Assembly (NCBI GenBank): GCA_003023195.1
Contig: PXRX01000027.1
Span: 1 to 34,464 of the forward strand
Direction: 5' to 3'
Length of the DNA stretch: 34,464 nt
Source of the DNA: Halobacteriales archaeon QS_8_69_26
Lineage (GTDB): Archaea; Halobacteriota; Halobacteria; Halobacteriales; SW-7-71-33
Under the pieces are notes generated by a model. That model was not told where the DNA came from and did no database searches. It saw only the letters and a program-made list of their open reading frames with translations. Below are positions 14,718 to 23,000 of the stretch, piece after piece; the first letter of the stretch is position 1; every line of letters starts with the position of its first letter. Both the position numbers and the translations under genes were made by a program.

Positions 14718-17192
14718 ATGGATTATTTCGAGGCGATGGAGTTTTTGGCGGGACTGCCACACTCCCGACCGAAGCTCGGGACCGACACCACCGAGCGGAT
14801 GCTCGACCATCTCGGATCCCCCCACGAGTCGTTCGACGCGCTCCAGGTCGCCGGCTCCAACGGCAAGGGGAGCACGGCCCGGATGGTCGAGAGCGTCCTC
14901 CGGGAGGCCGGCCTCAGGGTGGGGCTGTACACCTCCCCGGACCTCGCCGACCTGCGCGAGCGGATCCGGGTCGACGGCCGGAAGGTGACGAAGGCGGCGC
15001 TGTCCGAACACGTCGCGGCGCTGCGGCCCCACGTCGTCGGCCGGACCATCGCGGGGGACGGTCCCACGTTCTTCGAGGTCCTCACCGCGGTTGCGCTGGC
15101 GAACTTCGCCGACCGGGACGTCGACGTCGCGGTGCTGGAGGTGGGGATCGGCGGGCGCTACGACGCGACCAGCGCGGTCGACCCCGTCGCGAGCGCGGTC
15201 ACCAGCGTCAGCCTGGAACACGCCGACCTCCTCGGGGACACCGTCGAGGAAATCGCGCGGGACAAGGCCCAGGTTGCCCCCGGGGACCGGCCGCTGGTCA
15301 CCGGCGCGACCGGGGCGGCGCTGGGTGCGATCCGCGAGGAGACCGACGTGGTAACGGTCGGCGGCGAGGACGCCGACGTCCGCGCGGTCGAGGAGGGGAC
15401 GACCGACGGCTTCGAGTCGCGGGTGTCCCTGTCGGGCGAGGACCTGGACGTGGAGACGGCGATCCCGCTGCTCGGCGCGCACCAGGCGACCAACGCCGGG
15501 GTGGCGGCACTGCTCGCCCGCCAGGTCGCCGGCATCGACGACGCCACGATCGAACGAGGGTTACGGGGCGCCCACTGGCCCGGCCGGTTCGAGGTGATGG
15601 AAACCGAACCGCTCGTGGTGCTCGACGGCGCCCACAACCCGGCGGCCTGCGGGACCCTGGCGACCCTGCTCGACCGGTTCGACTACGACGACCTCCACCT
15701 CGTGTTCGGGGCGATGCGGGACAAGGACCACGACGGGATGCGGGCGGCGCTGCCGACGCCGGACGTCGCGACGGTGTGTCGCCCCGCCGTCGACCGGGCC
15801 GAGACGACCGAGGTGCTGGCCGCCGCCTTCGAGGCCGACGGTTCCGACCGCGTCGAGACCGCCGGGTCGGTCGCCTCCGGCGTCGAGCAGGCCCTGACGG
15901 CCGCCGGAGCCGACGACTGTGTGCTGATCACCGGGTCGCTGTACACCGTCTCGGAGGCCCGCGACCGATGGACCCGGCCGACGGTCCCGGCCGAGGTCCG
16001 GTCGGTCGCGGACGCCCGGGACGTCCTCGACAGGGCCGACGTTCCCCCCGGCCGGGCCCGGCGGACCGTCGAGGGAACCGTCGGTCGGACCGTCACCGTC
16101 GAGGTCAGGCCCGGCCAGGCCGAGACGATCCGGGTCGAGACGCTCGGGGCAGGTGGCGAGTGCGCCGTCTCCGGGGCCGGCAGCCCCGACGGCCGGGTCG
16201 AACTCGTCCTCTCGGGCACCCTCGACGCCTTCCGGGACCTGGTCGCCGCCCTCGACGCCGACTCCCCGGGACTGGGCCGGATCGCCGATGAGATACGCGG
16301 TGCGGTCGGACTCCCCGTCGAGGGCGGCACGGGGTCCGGCATCCCTCGGGGACCGGCCGGGAGCGGCGGCGGGGACGACGCCCGGGGCTCGGAGGACGAC
16401 CGGCCGACGCTCATGGGCGTGTTGAACGTCACCCCCGACAGCTTCCACGACGGTGGCGAGTACCTCGCCGTCGACGACGCCGTGGCCCACGCCGAACGCA
16501 TGGTCGAGGAGGGCGCCGGGATCGTCGACGTCGGCGGCGAGAGCACGCGGCCCGGGGCCGACCCGGTGCCCCCGGACGAGGAGAGAGACCGCGTCGTGCC
16601 GGTCGTGGAGGCCATCGCGGACCTGGACGCGGCCGTCTCCGTCGACACCCGGAAAGCCGCGGTGGCGGACGCGGCACTCTCGGCCGGCGCGGACCTCGTG
16701 AACGACGTCACGGGGCTGGGTGACCCGGAGATGCGCCACGTCGTCGCCGACCACGACGCCTCGGTGGTCGTGATGCACAGCCTCTCGGTGCCGGTCGACC
16801 CCGACCGCCGGGACGCCGCGGCCTACGACGACCCGGTCGGCGACGTGATCGAGGAACTCGCCGAGCGCGTCCTGGTCGCCGAGCGCGCGGGGATCGACCG
16901 CGGGAACGTCATCGTCGACCCCGGCGTCGGCTTCGGGAAGGAAGCCGCCGAGTCCTTCGAGTTGATCGCCCGGATCGAGGAGCTCCGGTCCCTGGGGTGT
17001 CGGGTGATGCTCGGACACTCGCACAAGTCGCTGTTCGACGCCATCGACTGCCCGTCCGGCGAACGCCTGGCTCCAACCGTGGCGGTCACCGCGATGGCCG
17101 CCGAGGCCGGCGTCGACGTCGTCCGGGTCCACGACGTCGCCGAGAACGCCGCCGCGATCCGGGCAGTCGAGGCCGCCGGTCGCCTGGGGTGA
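14718..17192 (+). CDS. folCP: FolC-FolP fusion: dihydrofolate/folylpolyglutamate synthase plus dihydropteroate synthase
   Basis: One 824-residue protein joins two steps of folate synthesis. Residues 1 to about 425 are FolC: the P-loop is AGSNGKGSTARMV (45-57), the Mur-ligase-type centre includes EVGIGGRYDATS and the HAPE-type region, and LDGAHNPAA starts the C-terminal domain. A third segment (about 425-530) is FolC tail plus extra sequence, then a Gly/Asp-rich linker (about 535-562). From about 563 to 824 is dihydropteroate synthase: MGVLNVTPDSFHDGG (566-580), GGESTRPGAD, SVDTRKAAVADAAL, NDVTG and LGHSHKS. FolP is usually a separate protein; FolC-FolP fusions are known in haloarchaea. The start is ATG 14718 with gttaaag about 28 bp upstream. 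It faces away from fhs and supplies its cofactor. Both halves look catalytically complete. Confidence 0.93.
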   Translation: MDYFEAMEFLAGLPHSRPKLGTDTTERMLDHLGSPHESFDALQVAGSNGKGSTARMVESVLREAGLRVGLYTSPDLADLRERIRVDGRKVTKAALSEHVAALRPHVVGRTIAGDGPTFFEVLTAVALANFADRDVDVAVLEVGIGGRYDATSAVDPVASAVTSVSLEHADLLGDTVEEIARDKAQVAPGDRPLVTGATGAALGAIREETDVVTVGGEDADVRAVEEGTTDGFESRVSLSGEDLDVETAIPLLGAHQATNAGVAALLARQVAGIDDATIERGLRGAHWPGRFEVMETEPLVVLDGAHNPAACGTLATLLDRFDYDDLHLVFGAMRDKDHDGMRAALPTPDVATVCRPAVDRAETTEVLAAAFEADGSDRVETAGSVASGVEQALTAAGADDCVLITGSLYTVSEARDRWTRPTVPAEVRSVADARDVLDRADVPPGRARRTVEGTVGRTVTVEVRPGQAETIRVETLGAGGECAVSGAGSPDGRVELVLSGTLDAFRDLVAALDADSPGLGRIADEIRGAVGLPVEGGTGSGIPRGPAGSGGGDDARGSEDDRPTLMGVLNVTPDSFHDGGEYLAVDDAVAHAERMVEEGAGIVDVGGESTRPGADPVPPDEERDRVVPVVEAIADLDAAVSVDTRKAAVADAALSAGADLVNDVTGLGDPEMRHVVADHDASVVVMHSLSVPVDPDRRDAAAYDDPVGDVIEELAERVLVAERAGIDRGNVIVDPGVGFGKEAAESFELIARIEELRSLGCRVMLGHSHKSLFDAIDCPSGERLAPTVAVTAMAAEAGVDVVRVHDVAENAAAIRAVEAAGRLG

Positions 17193-17486
17193 CGCTTCCG
17201 CGGCCCCGGCGGGACGGGCGGTCCCGATCCCGCTCTGCTCCGGCCCGCTGGCCCGAGTGGTCACGGGTTCGGCCCCGGGGGGTCGGGATGCAGGTCCGGA
17301 GAGGGAGTGGTCGGTGTTTCGTGTCCGGAGAGGGAGTGGTCGGTGTTTCGTGTCCGGAGAGGGAGTGGTCGGTGTTTCGTGTCCGGAGGAGTGGTGCCCA
17401 CGGTTTCGGGTGGGGAGGGCTGGTGGTCGGTGATCCCCGGGTCGGCCGGGCGTGAACCCTAAACGGCAGGTCGTCCAACGTCGTCC
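17193..17486. other. Intergenic spacer with 29-bp tandem repeats
   Basis: This 294-bp spacer carries no convincing gene. It holds the 29-bp minisatellite (17294-17395) and, at about 17456-17465, the TATA-like ccctaaacgg that precedes the SDR start at 17487 by 27 bp. Confidence 0.6.
17294..17395. repeat. 29-bp tandem repeat, three full copies and a partial fourth
   Basis: Identical units at 17294-17322, 17323-17351 and 17352-17380 each begin gtccggagagggagtggtcg; a partial fourth follows at 17381. There are no spacers, so it is not a CRISPR array. The perfect identity indicates recent expansion or homogenisation. Confidence 0.95.
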
Positions 17487-18269
17487 ATGGACCTCGACCT
17501 CGACGGAAACGTGGCACTGGTCACCGGTAGTGCGACCGGGGTGGGGCACGCGTGTGCGGAGGCGCTCTCCAGACAGGGCGCTCACGTCGCCCTCGCGAGC
17601 CCGAACCTCGGCGACCTGGCGTACGCGAGCGACAGACTGTACGCCATCGGCGAGGGGGACATCTTCGGCGTCGAGGCGGACGTCAGGGACCCGGACCACG
17701 TGGCGGCGTTCGTCGAGGAGACGGTCGAGCAGTTCGGCGGGATCGACCACCTGGTGACGGCCCCGCGGCCGCTCGAACCCGGCGCGTTCCTCGACGTGCC
17801 GGACGAGGACTGGTTCCGGGGGTTCGACCGCCTGTTCATGAGCGTCGTCTGGACGGTCCGGGAGACGCACTCCTGGCTGTCGTCCTCCGAGCACGGGACC
17901 ATCGTCAACGTGACCAGCCCGGTGGTCCGGGCGCTCGACCGCGAGTTCCCGGTCGCCAACTCGTTCGGCCGGGCAGTCGAGGGGACGACCGAGACCCTGG
18001 CGCGGACGTTCGCGCCGGGGGTCCGCGTGAACTCGGTGCTCCCGGGAGCACACGACACCGAGGACATGGAGCTGTTTCTCAGCGAACTCGTCGACCGGGG
18101 TCGCTACCCGGACCTCGACTCGGCGTGGTCGGCGGTCCTGAGCGACTGCCCGTTCGAGGAGCCGGCCGACCCGCTCGACCTCGGGAAGCTGGTGGCGTTT
18201 CTCTCCAGCGAACACGCGAGCTTCGTCAACGGGGCCGCCGTCCCGGTCGACGGGGGATCGCGGATCTGA
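17487..18269 (+). CDS. Short-chain dehydrogenase/reductase-fold protein, atypical active site
   Basis: This is a 260-residue Rossmann-fold protein of the SDR family. The cofactor loop is VTGSATGVGHA (11-21), EADVR marks the adenine-side Asp, and the C-terminus VNGAAVPVDGGSRI is the usual SDR ending. Where the catalytic YxxxK normally falls, this protein has FPVANSFGRAVEG, so no Tyr or Lys stands in the expected places; NVTS keeps the serine-strand motif. It could be a non-enzymatic or altered SDR, or use other residues. I recall haloarchaeal relatives with similar deviations. The start is ATG 17487 with ccctaaacgg 27 bp upstream. Directly after the TGA the same frame repeats the last 13 codons in a diverged copy (18270-18308). 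The substrate is unknown. Confidence 0.8.
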   Translation: MDLDLDGNVALVTGSATGVGHACAEALSRQGAHVALASPNLGDLAYASDRLYAIGEGDIFGVEADVRDPDHVAAFVEETVEQFGGIDHLVTAPRPLEPGAFLDVPDEDWFRGFDRLFMSVVWTVRETHSWLSSSEHGTIVNVTSPVVRALDREFPVANSFGRAVEGTTETLARTFAPGVRVNSVLPGAHDTEDMELFLSELVDRGRYPDLDSAWSAVLSDCPFEEPADPLDLGKLVAFLSSEHASFVNGAAVPVDGGSRI

Positions 18270-18308
18270 AACGGGGCCGCCGTCCCGGTCGATGGAGGCT
18301 CACGGACC
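18228..18308 (+). repeat. Duplicated 3' end of the SDR gene
   Basis: Bases 18228-18266 encode NGAAVPVDGGSRI. After the TGA stop, bases 18270-18308, still in the same frame, encode NGAAVPVDGGSRT. The copies differ mainly at third codon positions, so the second is a diverged coding remnant and not a fresh duplication. Confidence 0.85.
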
Positions 18309-18329
18309 CGAACGCCCCGTTCCCGCCGG

Positions 18330-18980
18330 TTAGGGGTTCTCGACCAGCACGGACTCGATGAGCCGCTCCGTTCCGCGCCGCAACCGGCCGCCGACCGCGC
18401 TCGGCGAGATGTCCAGCATGGTCGCCAGTTCCTCCAGGGAAACCCCGCGGGGTTCCTCGAAGTAGCCGTTGGCGTAAGCCGTCAGGAGGGTCTCGCGTTG
18501 CTCGTCGGTCAGCCCGATCCCCGAGTCGAACACGGACTCGTCGCTCCGGTACAACTCGACGATGTCGAGGTCGAACGACTCCTCCTCGGCCTGCTGCCAG
18601 ATCGAGTGCAGTGCCTCCCTGTCGGGGAGCTGCCAGCGCTCCAGCCACCCCTCCGTCGCGGTCTTGGCCTCGATGGCGATCCCCCCTTCGGCGGTCAACT
18701 TCGGGGCCATCAGCACCGTCTCCGGAACGAGCCGGACCCCGAAGACCCACTGTTCGTCGTACGCGGAGGCGTGGTAGTGGTCCTCGACGGTGTGGTCGGC
18801 CGCCAGCGAGTCCCTGACTGCGTCGGGATCACCTTCCTCCAGCAGGAAGAAGTACACGTCGTGCTCCGGGTCGGTCCCCGCCTCGGGGACGACCCTGAGG
18901 GTCACCTCCGGGTTGTTCTTGATCGTGTCGGCCAGCGCCATGTGAGGGTGTTCGAACCACACTCTCGTGATCACGCTCAT
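18330..18980 (-). CDS. Bat-type HTH_10 transcriptional regulator
   Basis: A 216-residue haloarchaeal regulator. The C-terminus (about 160-210) carries the HTH_10 domain of bacterio-opsin-activator-like proteins: LTDEQRETLLTAYANGYFEEPRG, then LEELATMLDISPSAVGGRLRRGTERLI with the recognition helix. The first ~155 residues form an uncharacterised sensor-like domain common to this group (begins MSVITRVWFEHPHMALADTI). ATG 18980 is chosen because the region upstream to 19094 is Pro/Arg-rich and unlike protein of this family. It is convergent with the SDR gene and close to its duplicated tail. The signal and targets are unknown; the family controls metabolic genes in haloarchaea. Confidence 0.88.
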   Translation of the reverse strand: MSVITRVWFEHPHMALADTIKNNPEVTLRVVPEAGTDPEHDVYFFLLEEGDPDAVRDSLAADHTVEDHYHASAYDEQWVFGVRLVPETVLMAPKLTAEGGIAIEAKTATEGWLERWQLPDREALHSIWQQAEEESFDLDIVELYRSDESVFDSGIGLTDEQRETLLTAYANGYFEEPRGVSLEELATMLDISPSAVGGRLRRGTERLIESVLVENP

Positions 18981-19185
18981 GGTTCCGGGTGGACGGGGAG
19001 CTCCGGTGGCTGTCGGGCCCTTCCTGGAAGGTGGTCGATCGGACGCCGTGCGTCGGGGGACATCGGGTATGGTAGAAGGTACGTCCGAGGGCAATTAAGG
19101 ATCGTGGGCGCGGCGGCCGGACCCGCTCGCCGGAACACCGCCTCCCCGTCTGAACGCTTTTAGCCTCCGGTGTGCATCCCTCCGT

Positions 19186-19383
19186 ATGGATCGCACGACG
19201 CTCGCGGGGATCGTCCTCACGGTCGGGGGGCCTGGTCGGCTACGGCACGGCATCGCCGGCGACGTGGGACTCGTGCCGGTGATCGAGGGGCGCGCGTTCT
19301 CGGTGACCGGCGTCATGATCGGCATCAAACGGTCGGCGGGGTCAGAACCGCTAACCCCCGGGCCGCCCAGGGTCCGTCCATGA
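19186..19383 (+). pseudogene. Small membrane-protein gene with compensating frameshifts (probable pseudogene)
   Basis: The open frame gives MDRTTLAGIVLTVGG, then a non-hydrophobic stretch (PGRLRH), then GIAGDVGLVPVIEGRAFSVTGVMIGI. In the +1 frame between about 19231 and 19251 the DNA instead reads GLVGYG, which would join both parts into a typical haloarchaeal two-helix membrane protein (pattern VGG-LVGYG-x-GIAGDV). So one extra G in the six-G run (19225-19230) and a compensating loss a few codons later are likely. The C-terminus after MIGI is also abnormal (KRSAG...) and runs into the methyltransferase start at 19380. A TATA-like cttttag is about 28 bp before the ATG. A sequencing error cannot be excluded. 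Confidence 0.5.
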
Positions 19384-20075
19384 GCGTTCGCGAGGAGTTC
19401 GACCGCTGGGCGCGGGAGGGGCGCGACCGGGGCATGGAGGAGCGCCACTGGCACACCGCGAAGGTGGCCCTGGCCTGGATGCCCGTCGAGGAAGGCGAGA
19501 CGGTGCTGGATCTCGGGACCGGGAGCGGCTACGCCGCGCGGGCGCTCCGGGACGCCGCCGGCGCGGGGCGGGCCTACGGACTGGACGCCTCCGGCGAGAT
19601 GGTCCGGAACGCCGCCTCGTACACGGACGACCCGAACGTGGGGTTCGTCCAGGCCGACTTCGGGGCCCTGCCCTTCGAGACGGGGTCGATCGACCACTGC
19701 TTCTCGATGGAGGCGTTCTACTACGCCGCCGACCCCCACGAGACCCTCCGGGAACTGCGCCGGGTGCTCCGGCCCGGCGGCACGTTCTTCTGTGCGGTCA
19801 ACTACTTCGAGCAGAGCGTCCACACCCACCACTGGCCCGAGAAGACCGGCGTCGAGATGACCCGCTGGAGCCGCGAGGAGTACGCCGACGCCTTCCGGGA
19901 GGCGGGCTTCCACGTCGCCGCCCAGAACGACGTTCCCGACCGGGAGATCGACATTCCTCCGGCCGAAGCGTTCCCCACCGAGGAGTTCGACACCCGCGAG
20001 GCGATGGTCGAGCGCTACCACAAGCACGGCACCCTGCTGACGGTGGGCGTCGTGCCCGACGAGACCGATCCCTGA
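19380..20075 (+). CDS. Class I SAM-dependent methyltransferase
   Basis: A 231-residue cytoplasmic methyltransferase of the UbiE/Methyltransf_11 type. The SAM-binding motif I is VLDLGTGSGYAAR (about 42-54), motif II is YGLDASGEMV, the acidic loop is VQADFGALPF, and ELRRVLRPGGTFFCAVNYF is the usual post-motif strand. The C-terminal part has several His residues (VHTHHWPEK) and a helical cap that should set the substrate. The substrate is not evident. ATG 19380 is preferred because homology begins at once (MSVREEFDRWAREG) and a weak TATA-like gctaac is 28 bp upstream. The gene ends 157 bp before the helicase start at 20233, and each has its own promoter-like box. Confidence 0.88.
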   Translation: MSVREEFDRWAREGRDRGMEERHWHTAKVALAWMPVEEGETVLDLGTGSGYAARALRDAAGAGRAYGLDASGEMVRNAASYTDDPNVGFVQADFGALPFETGSIDHCFSMEAFYYAADPHETLRELRRVLRPGGTFFCAVNYFEQSVHTHHWPEKTGVEMTRWSREEYADAFREAGFHVAAQNDVPDREIDIPPAEAFPTEEFDTREAMVERYHKHGTLLTVGVVPDETDP

Positions 20076-20232
20076 CCGGCGCGCGGGACGACGGGGCGGC
20101 CCCCCGGAGGTTGAAGGGGGATCGCCCGGCCAGTCCGGTCCCGTGGTGGACAGGCGAGAACGATCGGGTCCCGGGAGACACGGCGACCCGGACCCGACAG
20201 CCCTTTGGACGGGGAAGGCCGAACGGGGAGCC

Positions 20233-22701
20233 ATGACCTGGCGGGAGGTGTTCGGGCACGAGGAGCCGTACGAGGCCCAGGTCGACGGTATCGAGACCGT
20301 CCGCGAGACGGCGGCGGACGACGGGTTCGTCCTCGTCGAGGGGGCCTGCGGGACTGGCAAGACGATGCTCGCCCTGACCGCCGGGATCGACCTGGTCCGG
20401 GACCGAACGACGAAGTTCGAGCGGGTGCTGGTGCTGACCAGCGTCAAACAGCAGTTGCGCCAGTTCGAGGAGGACCTGCGGACGATCAACCGGAACCTCC
20501 CGGGCGACCACGACCCCGTCTCCGGGGTGACGCTCGTCGGGAAGGCCGACGTCTGCCCGTACAACCTCGCCGGGACCGGTGGGATCGACGACACCAACGT
20601 CTACGACCGTTGCGAGGGCCTGCGCGAGCGCACCCGGAACCTCGCCGACTCGGACGCGACCAGCGCCCCGGACCTGGTCGAACGGGCCCGCGACCAGCAG
20701 ACCGCCCTCGGGGAGTCGGCGAGCTACCTCCGGGCGGCGGGCGAACCGGCCCCCTACGCCCCCGACACCTCCGAGTACGAGGACACCGAGTACTGCCCCT
20801 TCTACGCCGCCTACCTGGCGGACCTGCCCGACGACGGCAGCCCCCTGGAAGCGGTCCCGTTCGACTTCGCCGACCGGGGGCTGATCGAACCCGAGGACCT
20901 GGTGGCACTGTCCGTCGAACACGGCACCTGCCCACACTCGATGATGGGGGTGATCCTCGGGGCCGTCGAGGTGGTTATCGGGAATTACTATCACGCGTTT
21001 GATCCCACGACGACCGAGTCGTTCACGTCGGCGGTGCTCGACGAGTCCACCTTCGTCGTCTGCGACGAGGCCCACATGCTCGAACCCCGGGTCCGGGACC
21101 TGGTCTCGGACCGGGCGGCCGACGCCTCCCTGCGGCAAACGGAAGCGGAGATAACCAGACTGCTCCAGCCCCTGGCGATCGCCGAGGGCGACGGGGCCGA
21201 GGGAGGATCCGGGGCAGGTCGGGGATCGGCCGACGGTACGGTGGGCGGCCCGGCGACCGGATCGGGCGACGGCACCACGGCGGTCGGCGGCGTCTCCGGG
21301 CCGGACACCGTCGCCGGCGACGACGCCACCTCGAAGGCCGAGACGGTCCGGGCGGAACTGGCCGAGGCGGAGGTCACCCGCGAGGAACTGGCCGCCACCC
21401 GGTCGTTCGTCCGCGAGTTGCGCGACGAACTCGACCGCCGGGTCACCGCCCACCTCGACCGCCGGCACGGCGACTGGCGGTCGGACCTGGCGGACCTGCC
21501 CGACGAGGAGATCCCCCTGCGGGACCCGGAGGACCCCCAGCCCGACGAGATCAGCGAGTGGGCAGAAGGCGCGGGCCACGACGGCGGCACCTGGGTCCGG
21601 GCGGAGGCCGTCGGCGCGTTCGTCGGGCGGGTGCTCGACGAACTCGAGGAGGAGGACAAGCAACGCGCCGCGCCGGGCGTCGGCCGGACGCTGGCGAACT
21701 GGTACCGCCTGGACCACGAGGGGTTCTTCCGGGAGATAGAGCTCGAACGGACCTGGGACGACACCCAGCCCCGCGACTCCTGGCGGCGGGCCTACAACGC
21801 CCGCCTCGCACTGCACAACTGCGTCCCCTCGGGGCCCATCGGCGACCGCCTCTCGACGTTCGGCGGGGGCGTGCTGATGTCGGCCACGCTGGAACCGCTG
21901 GACGTGCTCCGGGAGGTGACGGGACTGGACCGCATCGCCGAGGAGGAGGACCGCCCGGTGGTCGAGCGGACCTACGGCCTGCACTTCCTTGAGGAGAACC
22001 GGGAGTCGTTCGCGGTGGCGGCCCCGAAGTACACCTACGACAACCGGGGGCCGACGCCCGACCCCGAGGAGGTTACGGCCGAGGACCCGGGCGACGGCAA
22101 CGACGTCCGCCGGGCGTACGTCCGGGCGGTCCGGGCCGTCGCGTCCGGTCCCGGGAACGTCCTCGTGGGGATGCCGAGTTACGGCGAGGCCGAGTGGATG
22201 GCCGCAACCCTCCGGGCCGGCGGCCCCGACAAGCCGGTCCTCCTCGACGAGTCCTCGACGGACGCCGTCACCGAGGACCTCAAGGCCGACTTTTTCGCCG
22301 GCGAGGGGAAGGTGCTGGTCACCTCGCTCCGCGGGACGCTCACCGAGGGCGTCGACTACAGCGGCGACCGGCTCCGGGCCGCCGTGGTCTGTGGCGTTCC
22401 GATCATCAACACGTCCAGCCCGCGCACGCGGGCGGTCCGGACCGCCTACGACCGGGCGTTCGGGGACGGGTTCCGGACCGCCCTCACGGTCCCTGCCGTC
22501 CGCAAGGCCCGCCAGGCCGTCGGCCGGGTCATCCGCGGGCCGGAGGAGACGGGCGTCCGGGTGCTCCTCGACGAGCGCTACGCCCGCGACTCCTGGGACT
22601 CCGTGCGGGACCTGGTCCCCGACCACGAGGGGTTCCAGGCGGTGAGCCCGGACATGCTCGGGTTCGGTCTCGACCGGTTCTGGGACCGGGTCGAGGAGTG
22701 A
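20233..22701 (+). CDS. XPD/Rad3-family Fe-S DNA helicase
   Basis: An 822-residue superfamily 2 helicase of the DEAD_2/XPD family, which unwinds DNA 5' to 3' in repair. Walker A is GACGTGKT (37-44) and Walker B is the DEAH box (278-281, VVCDEAHML). Four cysteines between them, C108 (VCPYN), C127, C188 (YCPFY) and C233 (TCPHS), match the XPD [4Fe-4S] domain. Motifs IV-VI are seen as LMSATLEPLD, GTLTEGVDYSG and RKARQAVGRVIRG. An unusual Gly/Ala/Asp-rich low-complexity stretch (about 318-370) sits after Walker B. ATG 20233 is chosen because the preceding frame is atypical and ccctttgg lies 28 bp upstream. It stands alone as a transcription unit. It resembles the haloarchaeal Rad3a/b group; which paralogue is not decidable here. 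Confidence 0.93.
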   Translation: MTWREVFGHEEPYEAQVDGIETVRETAADDGFVLVEGACGTGKTMLALTAGIDLVRDRTTKFERVLVLTSVKQQLRQFEEDLRTINRNLPGDHDPVSGVTLVGKADVCPYNLAGTGGIDDTNVYDRCEGLRERTRNLADSDATSAPDLVERARDQQTALGESASYLRAAGEPAPYAPDTSEYEDTEYCPFYAAYLADLPDDGSPLEAVPFDFADRGLIEPEDLVALSVEHGTCPHSMMGVILGAVEVVIGNYYHAFDPTTTESFTSAVLDESTFVVCDEAHMLEPRVRDLVSDRAADASLRQTEAEITRLLQPLAIAEGDGAEGGSGAGRGSADGTVGGPATGSGDGTTAVGGVSGPDTVAGDDATSKAETVRAELAEAEVTREELAATRSFVRELRDELDRRVTAHLDRRHGDWRSDLADLPDEEIPLRDPEDPQPDEISEWAEGAGHDGGTWVRAEAVGAFVGRVLDELEEEDKQRAAPGVGRTLANWYRLDHEGFFREIELERTWDDTQPRDSWRRAYNARLALHNCVPSGPIGDRLSTFGGGVLMSATLEPLDVLREVTGLDRIAEEEDRPVVERTYGLHFLEENRESFAVAAPKYTYDNRGPTPDPEEVTAEDPGDGNDVRRAYVRAVRAVASGPGNVLVGMPSYGEAEWMAATLRAGGPDKPVLLDESSTDAVTEDLKADFFAGEGKVLVTSLRGTLTEGVDYSGDRLRAAVVCGVPIINTSSPRTRAVRTAYDRAFGDGFRTALTVPAVRKARQAVGRVIRGPEETGVRVLLDERYARDSWDSVRDLVPDHEGFQAVSPDMLGFGLDRFWDRVEE

Positions 22702-22792
22702 CTCCCCGGACGGCCGTATCCAGCGGGCTTCTGAGTGGTACCGCGTAACCAAACGATCGTTAATTTCGGACCTCCGCCTGAAATTCTTCATA

Positions 22793-22809
22793 AATAAAGT
22801 TTATGGCCG
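22793..22809 (+). promoter_or_regulatory. Promoter-like repeat, copy 1 (before the zinc-ribbon gene)
   Basis: The 16-mer ataaagtttatggccg recurs exactly at 23214-23230. It contains a TATA-like tttatgg and lies 48 bp before the zinc-ribbon ATG, leaving room for a short leader with a ribosome binding site. Confidence 0.6.
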
Positions 22810-22835
22810 GGCCGGGGGAGTATATCACGTCGGGG

Positions 22836-22842
22836 GGAGGAG
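22836..22842 (+). promoter_or_regulatory. Ribosome binding site of the zinc-ribbon gene
   Basis: GGAGGAG ends 5 nt before ATG 22848. Few genes in this window have such a site; it decides the start and shows that this message has a leader. Confidence 0.65.
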
Positions 22843-22847
22843 CCAGA

Positions 22848-23000
22848 ATGCAATCCGACGAAACAAGCGAGACCAGGATCGGGACAGATCGGGCGAAACC
22901 CTACGAGTGTCGAACCTGCGGTGCCGGTTACGCCCTCGAGTACTACGTCTGCCCGGAGTGTGGCGGATTCTCCGTCGAGCGACGCTACCCGGTGAACTGA
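22848..23000 (+). CDS. 50-residue zinc-ribbon protein
   Basis: A very small protein with two CxxC knuckles: CRTCGAG and CPECGG, about 14 residues apart, forming a rubredoxin-like zinc ribbon. The N-terminus is polar (MQSDETSETRIG). Haloarchaea encode many such mini zinc-finger proteins, some with regulatory roles; I cannot name this one. The start at 22848 follows a strong GGAGGAG, and an AT-rich box with a 16-mer that recurs downstream lies at about -50. An ATG at 22803 would add 15 residues of no known homology and skip the ribosome site. No partner gene is adjacent. Confidence 0.8.
   Translation: MQSDETSETRIGTDRAKPYECRTCGAGYALEYYVCPECGGFSVERRYPVN

Noticed and set aside
17294..17395. CRISPR array
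   Set aside because: The 29-bp units are directly adjacent with no spacers, and no cas gene is present.
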